64,000 nt of DNA, from NCBI RefSeq assembly GCF_019059575.1, contig NW_024881974.1:310001-374000 (forward strand). The letters run 5' to 3'. Under the pieces are notes generated by a model. The model worked only from the letters and a program-made list of their open reading frames with translations. It was not told the DNA's origin and did not search any database. Shown one piece after another: positions 24,163-34,494 of this stretch. The stretch is from Amphibalanus amphitrite (Eukaryota; Arthropoda; Thecostraca; Balanomorpha; Balanidae). The position numbers and the translations under genes are program-made. Numbering within the stretch: the first letter of the stretch is position 1; each line of letters starts with the position of its first letter.

Positions 24163-27100
24163 GTGAGTTTGCTGGGTGATCCATTGATGTTTCTGATTGG
24201 TTTAAAATTTGTTGGCCATTGATTGCTTACATCACACACCTTTCTAGTTTCTAGGTAACAACAAGTTGGTATCGGTAACCCTGGCGTCACCGGTAGTGTT
24301 TTCGTTCAAGGCTAAGGTTTCCTGTATTAGGCTGCCGTGCCAAGCCGAAGCATGCTGTGACGTCACTGGGTAAGAGAAGATAACGTACTATGCTATCAGT
24401 ATCGACTGAGACGATCAGATAGACTCAGACCGACTCAGGCAGACTCAACTTGACTTGACCGACTTAAACCGATTCAGATCGACCCAGTCCGACTCAGAAC
24501 GACTCAAACTGACTCAGACCAACTCAACCGACTTAAATCGATTGCGATTGACTCGGACAGACTCAGAACGACTCAGGCAGACTCAAACCGACTCAGGCTG
24601 ACTCAATAGACTCAAACCGATTCAGATCGACTCAGACCGACTCAAACTAACTCAGACCGACTCAACCGACTCAAATCGCTTCCGATCGACTCAAATCGAT
24701 TCCGATCGACTCAGACAGACTCAGGCAGACTCAGGCCGATTCAGATAGACTTAGACCGACTCAGATAGACTCAGAACGACTCAAACTGACTCAGAACAAC
24801 TCAACCGACTCAAATCGTTCTGATAGACTCAGACAGACTCAGAACGATTCAGACAGACTCAGGCCGATTCAGACAGACTTAGACCGACTCAGATAGACTC
24901 AGAACGACTCAAACTGACTCAGAACAACTCAACCGACTCAAATCGTTCCGATCGACTCAGACAGACTCAGAACGACTCAGACGGACTCAGGCAGACTCAA
25001 ACCAACTCAGCCATACTAAAACCGACTCAGGCAGACTCAAACCGACTCAGCTCAGACCGATTCAGATCGACTCAGACCGACTCATATAGACTCAGAACGA
25101 CTCGAACTGACTCAGACCGACTCAACCGACTCAAATCGATTCCGATCGACTCAGACAGACTCAGAACGACTCAGACCAGGCAGATTCAAACCGACTCAGG
25201 CACACTCAAACTGACTCGACTGACTCAAACCGTTTCAGGTCTGATGATTCAGGTCAAACCGATGGGTCTGTCTGAGTCGGTCTAAATCGGTTTGAGTCGG
25301 TCTGTCAGTTTGAGTCGTTCTGACTCGCAGGGCTGCGGAGTCGATGGATTTTCGGCGACTCCGACTCCGACTCCGACTCTGGCTTTCAAAAACCAGCTCC
25401 GACTCCGACTCCGACTCCGGGCAGAATTGTCGACTCCGACCGACTCCAACTCCCGACTCCGACTCCGCAGGCCTAGCAGGGCTGCGGAGTCGACAGATTT
25501 TCGGTGACTCCGACTCCGACTCCGGCTCGGGTTTCTAAAATCGACTCCGACTCCGACTCCGACTCCGGTCACAACTGTCGACTCCGACCGACTCCGACTC
25601 CGACTCCGACTCCGACTCCGCAGCCTTGGTTCTGAGTCTAGCTGAGTCGGTCTGAGTCGATCTGAATTGGTTTGAGTCGGTCGAGTCAGTTTGAGTCTGT
25701 TTGAGTCTGCCAGTGCCTGAGGCTGTCTGAGTCGTTCCGAGTCTGTTTGAGTCGATCGGAATCGATTTGAGTCGGTTGATTCGGTCTGAGTCAGTTTGAG
25801 TCGTTCTGAATCTATACCTGAGTCGTCTGAGTCGATCTGAATCGGTTTGAGTCGGTCGAGTCAGTTAGAGTCTGCTTGAGTCGGTTTGAGTCGTTCTGAG
25901 TCTGTCTGAGTCGATCGGAATCGATTTGAGTCGGTTGATTCGGTCAGAGTCAGTTTGAGTCGTTCTGAGTCTATCTGAGTCGGCCTGAGTCTATCTGAAT
26001 CGAGTTGAGTCGGTCGAGTCAGTTTGAGTCTACCTGAGTCGGTTTGAGTCGTTCTAAGTCTGTTTGAGTCGATCGGAATCGATTTGAGTCGGTTGATTCG
26101 GTCTGAGTCAGTTTGAGTCGTTTTGAGTCGGTCTGAGTCGATTTGAATCGGTTTGAGTCGGTCGAGTCAGTTTGAGTCTGCTTGAGTCGGTCTGAGTCTA
26201 TCTGAGTCTCAGTCGATAGTCGATAGCGTGGTACGTTATCTTCTCTTACCCAGTGACGTCACAGCATGCTTCGGCTTGGCACGGCAGCCTAATACAGGAA
26301 ACCTTAGCCTTGAACGAAAACACTACCGGTGACGCCAGGGTTACCGATACCCAACAAGTTGAAATGTATTACATTTTTGTCCAGCCTTCAATTTGTTTGC
26401 CCATTTGCTTTTACACCACAATCTGAATGAGATGCGATTCAACTCAAGTGATGAGAAAGTGATTTACTTTGTAAAGTGCATAAATACCTTTTTATTTTTG
26501 TAAATGTATCAGGAATGGATTGCATAGAAACATGTTCAGATCAGTAACTTTGATTATTTACCCAAGATCAATCTCTGCCCAACATGATAAAAACATGTTC
26601 TTGGCAAGGTGCACTTGGCACTTGCTGACCCAGCCCGCTCAACAGCATACAAATTTTTACATTTATTCCATTTTAGATATGTACCAGCATGATGACCATG
26701 TAGGGTGAACCATCCCACGATCTCTAATTCCCCTAATCCCTCTTCCCAGCCTGTGTCCAATATGTGCATTGCACCTTTTTAGGCGCAATTACAAAAAGTT
26801 AAGGACCAAATTCAAAACGTTCACGTGCATTTCAAAAGTAGACGTTTTGAATTTGGCCTTTAGCTTTTTGAGATTGCACCTATAAAGGTGCAGTCACTTG
26901 CTGACCCAGCCTGCCCTCTGTGACCCCTGCCCCGGTCCACTGGCTCTGCCCTGTTCCCCCCTCTACTGCTGGCCCTGGTCCCCCTGACTCTGCCCTGGTC
27001 CCCCTGACTCTGCCCTGGTCCCCCTGACTCTGCCCTGTCCCCTTCTACTGCAGCTGGCCCTGGTCCCCTGACTCTGCCCTGGTCCCCTGACTCTGCCCCG

Positions 27101-30100
27101 GTCCACTCGGACTCTGCCCTGGTCCCCCTGACTCTGCCCTGGTCCCCCTGACTCTGCCCTGGTCCCCCTGACTCTGCCCTGGTCCCCCTGACTCTGCCCT
27201 GGTCCCCCCGACTCTGCCCTGGTCCCCCTGACTCTGACCTGGTCCACTCGGACTCTGCCCTGGTCCCCTTCTACTGCTGGCCCTGGCCCCCCTGACTCTG
27301 CCCTGGCCCGCTCTGACCGCTGCACCGCCGCTCGCCCGGCAGACCTGAAGCTGCACCTGCAGTCGACCGACTACGGCCACTTCCTGGCCAACGAGGCCGG
27401 CCCGCTGTCCGTCACCACCATCGACGACCGGCTGCGCGACAAACTGGTGCTGGAGATGCAGCACATCCGCAACCACTCGGTGGAGCCGCTCTCCACCTTC
27501 ATCGACTACATCACGTCAGTAACAGGGGCGGGGGAGGGGGGCACACTGCAGCTGCCAGTCGGTGGAGCCGCTCTCCACCTTCATCGACTACATCACGTCA
27601 GTAACAGGGGCGGGGGAGGGGGGCACACTGCAGCTGCCAGTCGGTGGAGCCGCTCTCCACCTTCATCGACTACATCACGTCAGTAACAGGGGGGGGAGGG
27701 GGACACACTGCAGCTGCCAGTCGGTGGAGCCGCTCTCCACCTTCATCGACTACATCACGTCAGTAACAGGGGCGGGGGAGGGGGGCACACTGCAGCTGCC
27801 AGTCGGTGGAGCCGCTCTCCACCTTCATCGACTACATCACGTCAGTAACAGGGGCGGGGGAGGGGGGCACACTGCAGCTACTGTGTGGAGCCGCTCTCCA
27901 CCTTCATCGACTACATCACGTCAGTAACAGGGGCGGGGGAGGGGGGCACATCCGCAACCAGTCGGTGGAGCCGCTCTCCACCTTCATCGACTACATCACG
28001 TCAGTAACAGGGGCGGGGAGGGGGGCACACTGCAGCTGCCAGTCGGTGGAGCCGCTCTCCACCTTCATCGACTACATCACGTCAGTAACGAGGGCAGTGT
28101 CCCAAAATTGATTTCTAGCTGGGGTGTCAGAGGGGAAAATCAACCATCAAAAAGGGGGAGAATATAAAAGGGCTGGTTATTTAGATCCACAGAGTGGAAA
28201 CGGACCAATGGCATGTTTTTATTATAAAGTTTAGAATGTATGAACTCAAACCGAGCATACACACAACTGCTTTTTCTCGAAAAAACAAACCTTTCTTGGT
28301 TGAGAGTGGAAAATTGCTCCTCAAAATTAATGGTGAGAGTCGAAAATGAATTTTATTTGGATGTCATTTTTCACCAAAATTGACAACTTTTGGGACACTG
28401 AACGAGGGCGGGGGAGGGGGGCACACTGCAGCTGCCAGTCGGTGGAGCCGCTCTCCACCTTCATCGACTACATCACGTCAGTAACGGGGGGCGGGGGAGG
28501 GGGGCACACTGCAGCTGCCAGTCGGTGGAGCCGCTCTCCACCTTCATCGACTACATCACGTCAGTAACAGGGAAAGGGGGAGGGGGACACACTGCAGCTG
28601 CCACTCGGTGGAGCCGCTCTCCACCTTCATCGACTACATCACGTCAGTCGGGGGGCAGTGGCGTATGGATTTGGGCACATCAGCGCGGTGATTTCCAGTT
28701 ATCATCGGTATCAGCAGATCTTAAAAAAAAACATCATTTGCTCTGCTCTGAAATAATTTGATTGCATCATGCACGCTGCCGTTCGATATCATTTGAAGTC
28801 CGCAATGATTGCGTATGGGTGGCATGAGTGTTGTGGCGCCCAGACTATGGGAGGTATGTTAACCCTCGCATGTGTAGGGGGGGGGGTCGGATGGACCCCC
28901 CCCCCATGGTTTTTCGCGAATAACTCGCGTAAAAAGCGGCCGATCGCGACGAAACTTTCAGTACCCTCGCATTGATCAATTTGACACCTACCCTGAAAAT
29001 TTCATGACCCTGACCCAAATGACCTTTGACCTGTGACCTCTTTTCCGAGACCATGTTTGGCCGGAATCGCGATTCGGCGTACGTCGGCTCGCATTAGCCG
29101 CGCGTTTGCAAGCTTTTCGTGGTTTCAAACGTTCAAACATGTGATTTGATGTTGCTCCCATGCATTAGGGCGGGTGTCAAGGTCACCTGAAGGTCAGGTC
29201 AGATCATTGACCTTTGGTGACCTCGGGTGACCTCGGTTCACTTTTTCGAGTTTTACATGTTTCTATGCTAGTTTTTGGAGCTGAATTCGAATTTAGCAAC
29301 CATTTGAACATTTACGAAGTAGTTTTGGTGCCTTGGTAACATGTTACGAAGCTGTCAGAGGCGGTTGACACGTACTACGAATACCCGTCACGACGCCTAC
29401 CTACTGATTGACCTGACCTGACCTGACCCGACCTGGTCTAAATGCTTAAAGACATCATCTGTGATCAAAACTAATACGATATTCGTGATCAGCACCCCGA
29501 AAAACCCCTTAGCAGCCACACTTTACGACTTTCTAATAGGTCCCGATTTTTCCGGCTTTGGGTCATTGACCTGACCTGGAAGGTCAACCAATGACCTAGG
29601 ACCTTAAAATTGGGTATCATCGGCTTCCTCTCGTCACGGGCAACACGCTCGTTTTTTCCGTGAAGCTCTAGCTCGATCAGGGGCCAAACGGCAAGGGGGG
29701 GGTCCAACCGACCCCCCCCCCCCTACACATTAGAAGCTGGAAAACGCCGCACACATGCGAGGGTTAAATTGCGCTGGTACCTCGCTGGCTGTGTCACCGG
29801 TCCCCGCCCCGGTGATTCAGCAGCGGTGGGGCACTACCTGAACTCAATGAACTGACATATAATACTCCACCATGTTTATCACCAGCGCCGCTCTACTGGC
29901 GGACGACCCGAGTTTCCATGCCTGGTCCTATCCCTCTGTCTCCTGTCCTGCCTCTGTCCCTTCGATCTCTGTCCCGTCCTTGGCCATTCGCCCCCTGCCC
30001 CAGTCTGTATCTGTCTATGCGTCTCCTGTCCAGTCAGCCCTGTCCCTTCAGAGTTCACCCCCTCCCTGTCTGTCCCTTCACCCCCGTTTGCTGTCTGTCC

Positions 30101-33100
30101 CTTCACCCCTCCCTGTCTGTCCCTTCACCCCTCCCTGTCTGTCCCTTCACCCCCTCCCTGTCTGCCCCTGTCTCCCCCGCTCTGCCGCCTGTCTCTGACC
30201 GTCTGTCGACCACGGCTCCTCCAGGTACGGCTACATGATCGACAACATCATCCTGCTGATCACGGGCACGCTGCACCAGCGGCCGCTCTCGGAGCTGCTG
30301 CCCAAGTGCCACCCGCTGGGCAGCTTCGAACAGATGGAGGCCATCCACGTGGCTTCCACGCCGGCAGAGCTCTACAGCGCCGTGCTCGTCGACACGCCGC
30401 TCGGTGGGTCCGCGGTGGGACGGTGGACTGTGGACTGGCCTGGGGGAGGGGTAGAGAAGGGGAGGCTCCCATTGTGGAGCCGAGGCTCATCGGGTGGCGG
30501 GCAAGGACGGACGCTGGTGGTTACCTACGCTGTGACATAAGGATGTGATTGTGCTGGACTGGGTGTGACGTTTTTATTTTTACTGTTAGCCCTGTGGGAT
30601 AAGAAGTCCCTTTGTATATTTATGACTTCTGCTATCGTCTTGTTCTCTGTAAGTGGTAACATTGCCGGGGTGTCGATGGAATGTGATGTTACCGTTACGT
30701 TACACCAGTACCGGGACTCCGCCGGGCTGTTATATAACGTTAGCACAAGCGCCGGTACGCAGCCCCGCCCACCGCGGTACCCGCCCCCGCTCACTGACCG
30801 CGCCCCGTCCGTCTGCGCAGCGCCGTTCTTCGTCGACTGCATCTCGGAGCAGGACCTGGACGAGATGAACATCGAGATCATCCGCAACACGCTCTACAAG
30901 GCCTACCTCGAGTCCTTCTACGGCTTCTGCAAGAGCGTCGGCGGCACCACGGCCGACGTCATGTGCGAGATCCTGGCGGTGAGTGACGTCATGTGCGACG
31001 GCTCGCGGTCAGTGGTGAGTCGGTGAACTTGACTACAGTCGGTTCTAGCTCATGGAGCGTAGAAGGTGTTACATAAGGCCGTGGTTTGCTTCTGAGGCAT
31101 TTTTTATGTCAAGAGCGCGAGGGCGTATCAGTCACGTGAGGTGGAGCCAAGTGCTGCCGCCCCCGGCCCCCGCCAGGGCGGATGGATGTGATAGGCCCTG
31201 AGGTCTGGGGAAGGGGGGCTGACAACTTTCTGCCTTACACTGGTGTAACTTTGCCAGTGTATCCAGACCCACTTACTTTTGGTGTTCTCCCATCGGGTGT
31301 CCCGTCAGTTATCCCCACGGGACCTGCACTCGCTGGCTTACCTTCTCGAGGCCTTGTAATCTAAAAAATAGCTGTTTTCCGTCTTGTATGTGGGGTGGAA
31401 TTCGCCGGTATCCCCTTCCCCTCCCCACTGCCCACAGCTTGAAACTGAACCTCTCTCCCTGTTCCCTGCAGCTTGACGCTGACCTCCCCCCTCTCCCTGC
31501 CCGCAGTTTGAGGCTGCTTGCTCCCACCCCCTGTTCTCGTGCAGTTTGAGGCTGAACCCCCCCCCCCCGTCCCTGTCCCCCGCAGTTTGAGACTAACCCC
31601 CCCCCCCTGTCCCCCGCAGTTTGAGGCTGACACCCCCCCCCCCCTGTCCCCCGCAGTTTGAGGCTGACACCCCCCTCCCCCTGTTCCCCGCAGTTTGAGG
31701 CTGACACCCCCCCCCCCCCCTCCCCCTGTTCCCCGCAGTTTGAGGCTGACCGTCGTGCCATCATCATCACAATCAACTCGTTCGGCACGGAGCTGAGCAA
31801 GGACGACCGGAGCAAGCTGTACCCGCGCTGCGGCAAGCTCAACCCGGACGGCATCGCCGCTCTGGCGCGCGCCGACGACTACGAACAGGTCAAGGCCGTC
31901 GCCGAGTACTACGGCGTGAGTACCCAGTGGGGGAGGGTGTACTACGGCGTGAGTACCCAGTGGGGGAGGGTGTACTACGGCGTGAGTACCGACTAGGGGG
32001 TGCAGTAGTACGGAGTCAATATCTAACAGGAGGGTGTTAACAGCGTGAGTACCTACTGGCGAGTGACGACTGCGTAAATGCATGCCGGGAAGGGGGCTAT
32101 ATGCAATGGAGCTGCTGTGTATATGCTGAGCAGCGGCAGGTCTGCGTTTCCAGTCCGCCTCATTCACAGCCCGGTCCGGTCTGAACCGTCCCGTTTGCTG
32201 TAGTACCGGGCGTGAACTTCTCTGACCCCCCTCCCCGTTTTCAGGAGTACCGCACTGGACGTGTGTTCTGACCCCTCCTCCTCCCTCCCCGTTCTCAGGA
32301 GTACCGCACTGGTATGTTCTGATTCATCCGCTTCCCTCCGTTCTCAGGAGTACCGCACTGGACGTGTGTTCTGACCCCCTCCCCCTCCCTCCCCGTTTTC
32401 AGGAGTACCGCACTGGTATGTTCTGATTCATCCGCGTCCCTCCGTTCTCAGGAGTACCGCACTGGACGTGTGTTCTGACCCCCTCCCCCTCCCTCCCCGT
32501 TCTCAGGAGTACCGCACTGATATGTTCTGATTCATCCGCGTCCCTCCGTTCTCAGGAGTACCGCACTGGACGTGTGTTCTGACCCCTCCCCCGTCCCTCC
32601 CCGTTCTCAGGAGTACCGCACTGGACGTGTGTTCTGACCCCTCCCCCGTCCCTCCCCGTTCTCAGGAGTACCGCACTGGACGTGTGTTCTGACCCCTCCC
32701 CCTCCTCCCCGTTCTTAGGAGTACCGCACGCTGTTTGACGAGGCCGGTAACAACCCGGGCGACAAGACACTCGAGGACAAGTTCTTCGAGCGCGAGGTGG
32801 GTGGGCTGTTCATTTATTTTTGGTATCTGTTAGAATGAAACTATTGGAGAAATATGTACCAGAAATGATCATGTCGGTACATACATTTGAAAAGTCATGC
32901 AAGGAAACAGGCCCTGCCGGAAGAAAACAGCTTATAAGTCGGAGACCGCTGGATTCTCCTCCTCCACGCAGGGAGCTGTATTTATTATGCCTGTAGCTAA
33001 CCCCAGTAGCGATAGAATGTCATACTGTTAGCGGAGAAACGAAGCAAATGGTTCTGTATTTGATAGTTTCTGAATTAGGTGCCGCCGTCCCGGAGTTCCC

Positions 33101-33452
33101 ACCCGTGCCACGTCTGTGACCGGGGCGGACCCGCTGTGGTATCGTGTGCACGCTCTGACCGGGGTGGACCCGCTGTGGTATCGTGTCTGACCGGCCGGGG
33201 CGGACCCGCTGTGGTATCGTGTCTGACCGGCCGCCCGGGCCGCTGTGGTATCGTGTATACGCTCTGACCGGGCCGCCCGGGCCGCCGCAGGTGCGCCTCA
33301 ACATCAACGCCTTCCTGCAGCAGTTCCACTACGGCACCTTCTACTCGTACCTGAAGCTGAAGGAGCAGGAGTGCCGCAACATCGTCTGGATCGCTGAGTG
33401 CGTCTCGCAAAAACACAAGGCCAAAATCGATAACTACATCCCAATCTGGTAG
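24042..33452 (+). CDS. ATP6V0D1: V-type proton ATPase V0 subunit d, 7 coding exons
   Basis: Subunit d caps the V0 membrane sector on the cytoplasmic side and couples the V1 central stalk to the c-ring in acidifying endosomes, lysosomes and apical membranes. Coding exons: 24042-24162, 27343-27514, 30225-30403, 30821-30978, 31739-31915, 32719-32796, 33291-33452. These join in frame with GT-AG introns to 348 residues (human 351). Hallmarks are [107 protein letters not shown] and [15 protein letters not shown], ending [10 protein letters not shown]. The N-terminus [20 protein letters not shown] resembles the insect form. Several splice junctions are copied in intronic minisatellites. Intron 1 holds a 2.1-kb foldback element. 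The drosophilid counterpart is VhaAC39-1. Confidence 0.97.
24268..26351. mobile_element. 2.1-kb foldback element with satellite interior (Mutator-type candidate)
   Basis: Inverted ends GGTATCGGTAACCCTGGCGT extend as a near-perfect inverted repeat of about 130 bp. Exact 9-bp duplications CAACAAGTT flank it (24259-24267 and 26352-26360). The interior consists of GACTCA-based units on the left (24400-25260) and the reverse complement TGAGTC on the right (25630-26220), so almost the whole element can form one hairpin. The motif CTGACTCAG matches the AP-1/bZIP core repeatedly. A 9-bp duplication with long inverted repeats fits a Mutator-like family, but there is no transposase to confirm it. Confidence 0.85.
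25328..25628. mobile_element. Nested GACTCC-rich short element(s) with hAT-like ends
   Basis: The centre of the foldback is occupied by two tandem or paired units that start CAGGGCTGCGGAGTCGA and end CTCCGCAGCC(T)TG, filled with GACTCC hexamers. CAGGGCTG ends resemble hAT termini, but I find no 8-bp duplication because the flanks are repetitive. Confidence 0.5.
26952..27310. repeat. V-ATPase d intron 1 minisatellite before exon 2
   Basis: About twenty units of CTGACTCTGCCCTGGTCCCC (about 20 bp) with a longer variant containing TTCTACTGCTGGCC. Strongly pyrimidine-rich on the plus strand; it ends about 35 bases before the exon 2 acceptor, effectively a giant polypyrimidine tract. Confidence 0.9.
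27343..27514 (+). CDS. ATP6V0D1: V-ATPase d exon 2
   Basis: Residues 41-98 (split codons both ends): [20 protein letters not shown] to [15 protein letters not shown]. The donor is GTCAGT; the last 38-45 bases and this donor are copied repeatedly downstream. Confidence 0.95.
27470..28091. repeat. Minisatellite copying the V-ATPase d exon 2 donor (first block, 8 copies)
   Basis: Units of about 80 bp contain the end of exon 2 (CGGTGGAGCCGCTCTCCACC and on to ATCAC), the donor GTCAGT, a G-rich stretch and GGGCACACTGCAGCTGCCAG. The first copy is the real exon end at 27514. One copy near 27950 includes more exon (ACATCCGCAACCA), so copies differ in how much exon they took. CTGCAG and CTGCCAG before each copy could act as acceptors, making 38-45-base mini-exons. 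Confidence 0.95.
28095..28400. mobile_element. hAT-type MITE inside the exon-2 minisatellite
   Basis: 306 bp with inverted ends CAGTGTCCCAAAA(TTGA) and an exact 8-bp duplication AACGAGGG (28087-28094 and 28401-28408). CA-G start and 8-bp duplication are the hAT signature. It splits the minisatellite, so the array is older than the insertion. Confidence 0.9.
28401..28650. repeat. Minisatellite copying the exon 2 donor (second block, 3 copies)
   Basis: Continuation of the 27470-28091 array to the right of the hAT MITE, three more exon-end plus GTCAGT copies with slightly different G-rich spacers. Confidence 0.95.
28863..29763. mobile_element. TTAA-flanked element E3
   Basis: 901 bp between TTAA at 28859-28862 and 29764-29767; inverted ends CCCTCGCATGTGTAGGG. 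Hairpins GGGGGTCGGATGGACCCCC and GGGGGTCCAACCGACCCCC lie inside the ends. It contains an exact DR1 motif on the minus strand (plus-strand TGACCTTTGACCT near 29020-29032). It is oriented opposite to E2, E4 and E5. No coding. Confidence 0.85.
29768..30050. other. V-ATPase d intron 2, 3' part
   Basis: Unremarkable intronic sequence becoming C/T-rich toward exon 3. Confidence 0.4.
30051..30180. repeat. Pyrimidine-rich minisatellite before exon 3
   Basis: About six units of CTGTCTGTCCCTTCACCCC leading up to the exon 3 acceptor CTCCAG. Again an expanded polypyrimidine tract. Confidence 0.85.
30225..30403 (+). CDS. ATP6V0D1: V-ATPase d exon 3
   Basis: Residues 98-157: [42 protein letters not shown]. 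Donor GTGGGT. Confidence 0.95.
30821..30978 (+). CDS. ATP6V0D1: V-ATPase d exon 4
   Basis: Residues 158-210: [20 protein letters not shown] to [13 protein letters not shown]. Donor GTGAGT, acceptor CTGCGCAG. Confidence 0.96.
30979..31430. other. V-ATPase d intron 4, 5' part
   Basis: No exon recognised; ordinary intronic sequence before the exon 5 acceptor array. Confidence 0.4.
31431..31748. repeat. Minisatellite copying the V-ATPase d exon 5 acceptor, about 8-9 copies
   Basis: Units of 32-45 bp of type CCCTGTCCCCCGCAGTTTGA(GGCTGA) with C-runs of variable length. The last, at 31738/31739, is the real acceptor (CCCGCAG then TTTGAGGCTGAC). The earlier ones keep PyAG and the first 6-12 exonic bases; the outermost are more diverged (CACAGCTTGAAACTGA, CTGCAGCTTGACGCTGA). 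Confidence 0.93.
31739..31915 (+). CDS. ATP6V0D1: V-ATPase d exon 5
   Basis: Residues 211-269: [20 protein letters not shown] to [17 protein letters not shown]. Uses the most downstream acceptor of its array and the first of three donors. Confidence 0.95.
31907..31990. repeat. Three tandem copies of the exon 5 donor, 33-bp unit
   Basis: TACTACGGC|GTGAGTACC plus a CAGTGGGGGAGGGTG spacer repeats with a 33-bp period, which keeps the reading frame. Donors 2 or 3 would add 11 or 22 residues in frame before the next exon; after the third donor an in-frame TAG follows. Confidence 0.9.
32230..32730. repeat. Minisatellite copying the V-ATPase d exon 6 acceptor, 10 copies including the real one
   Basis: Units of about 50-60 bp, two alternating types, each with CCGTTCTCAG|GAGTACCGCACTG. 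Nine decoys precede the real acceptor at 32718/32719, which reads TTCTTAG|GAGTACCGCACGC. Decoys use CAG, normally at least as good as TAG. Every decoy reading hits TGA within 8-9 codons. Confidence 0.95.
32719..32796 (+). CDS. ATP6V0D1: V-ATPase d exon 6
   Basis: Residues 270-295: [20 protein letters not shown] then KFFERE. Donor GTGGGT. Confidence 0.95.
32797..33104. other. V-ATPase d intron 6, 5' part
   Basis: AT-richer than the rest of the gene; no feature seen. Confidence 0.4.
33105..33288. repeat. Minisatellite leading to the exon 7 acceptor
   Basis: Five units of about 37-47 bp containing CCGCTGTGGTATCGTGT and CTGACCGG. The array stops at the acceptor GCCGCAG without taking exon sequence. 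Confidence 0.85.
33291..33452 (+). CDS. ATP6V0D1: V-ATPase d exon 7 (C-terminus)
   Basis: Residues 296-348 and [48 protein letters not shown]. Confidence 0.96.
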   Translation: MRLNINAFLQQFHYGTFYSYLKLKEQECRNIVWIAECVSQKHKAKIDNYIPIW

Positions 33453-34168
33453 GAATTCGAAAGACACGGTCGGCGACTTCCATTGGATGGGGGCGTGAGA
33501 ACGAACAGCGCCAGATGGACGGCGCTGATTGGTCCAGATCTGGGCAGTCCGTGGCGCTGATTGGTCCATATCTGGGCAGTCCGTGGCGCTGGTTGGCGGA
33601 GCCTGATTTTCGGGCACGCTGATTGGCTCACGAGCCTGAATTATTAGCCAGTTCGAGGGCCTCTGACTCTGCTATTTGAATAACCCACTGAAAAAGAGTG
33701 ATCAATTTAGGTGAAATAAGCCCGCAAGCCCATTAGGTATATTCTGTCAGATTTACGTTATATCTTGTCTGAGGCCGCTGTCTGACGTGTGTGTCGGAGT
33801 CGCGTTTTTAACCGGAGCTGGCACTGGCGAGCTCCGCCCTTAATGTTGTGTCCCAGAACCCAGAAAGCTATCACGCGAGCTCTGTATGTAAATGTTGAAT
33901 GGCCGGATAGACTACACTTATGTCGATGGTCCGCGCAAATCATGTGTGCGTGTGTGCAATTATTGATTTATATACCTACATTTTGTGATGAATAATTGTA
34001 TAGTCGTATGCGGCTGCATATATGCGTTCTGCGGTGTCGTGGAGTCCTTGCGGCCTGTCAGTAGGGCGGATCGACTGTAGCGCGGCCGCTACTGTACATT
34101 CCAACCGCCGGCGTTCGGCGTTCGGCCGCCGCCAACGTTAGTAGCAGGCGCCGCGGAGGAGCCAACAG
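33453..34168 (+). other. Probable V-ATPase d 3' UTR and flank
   Basis: Includes 2.5 copies of a roughly 35-bp repeat with GGCGCTGATTGGTCC (about 33515-33620). No coding exon seen. Confidence 0.4.
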
Positions 34169-34174
34169 AATAAA
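34169..34174 (+). terminator. Candidate poly(A) signal of the V-ATPase d gene
   Basis: AATAAA about 717 bases after the stop codon; the first plus-strand AATAAA I see downstream. Confidence 0.35.
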
Positions 34175-34316
34175 GCCACGAACCGACCGACGCGTACTCT
34201 GTGCTCTTGGCTGGAGAGTGGAACCCAAGGCCCTAAATACGCGGGTGAAACCCGTGGAACCGATGTCCGGCCAGGGTACTTTAGGCTATGTAGATTCCTA
34301 GAGATAGATATAGAAG

Positions 34317-34494
34317 GCTGAAACAGACTCCTTCCAAGGTCAGGAAATCGCATGCGAGAGTCGATTTAAATACATTAAATTGCGCTCTCATCAATCGTGC
34401 GCACCTCCCTGAGTATGATTGATGCTACCAGGATTTAATGTATTTGAAAAGGCTCTCGCGTGCGATTTCCTGACTGGCTTGAATCTGTTTCAGC
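34317..34494. repeat. 178-bp inverted repeat
   Basis: GCTGAAACAG and then GGAAATCGCATGCGAGAG with TTAAATACATTAAAT on the left reappear in reverse complement on the right, around a short loop centred near 34405. Likely a small MITE; no target duplication identified. Confidence 0.65.

Noticed and set aside
24400-26220. Centromeric or dispersed satellite
   Set aside because: It is bounded by inverted repeats and a 9-bp duplication, so it belongs to a transposon.
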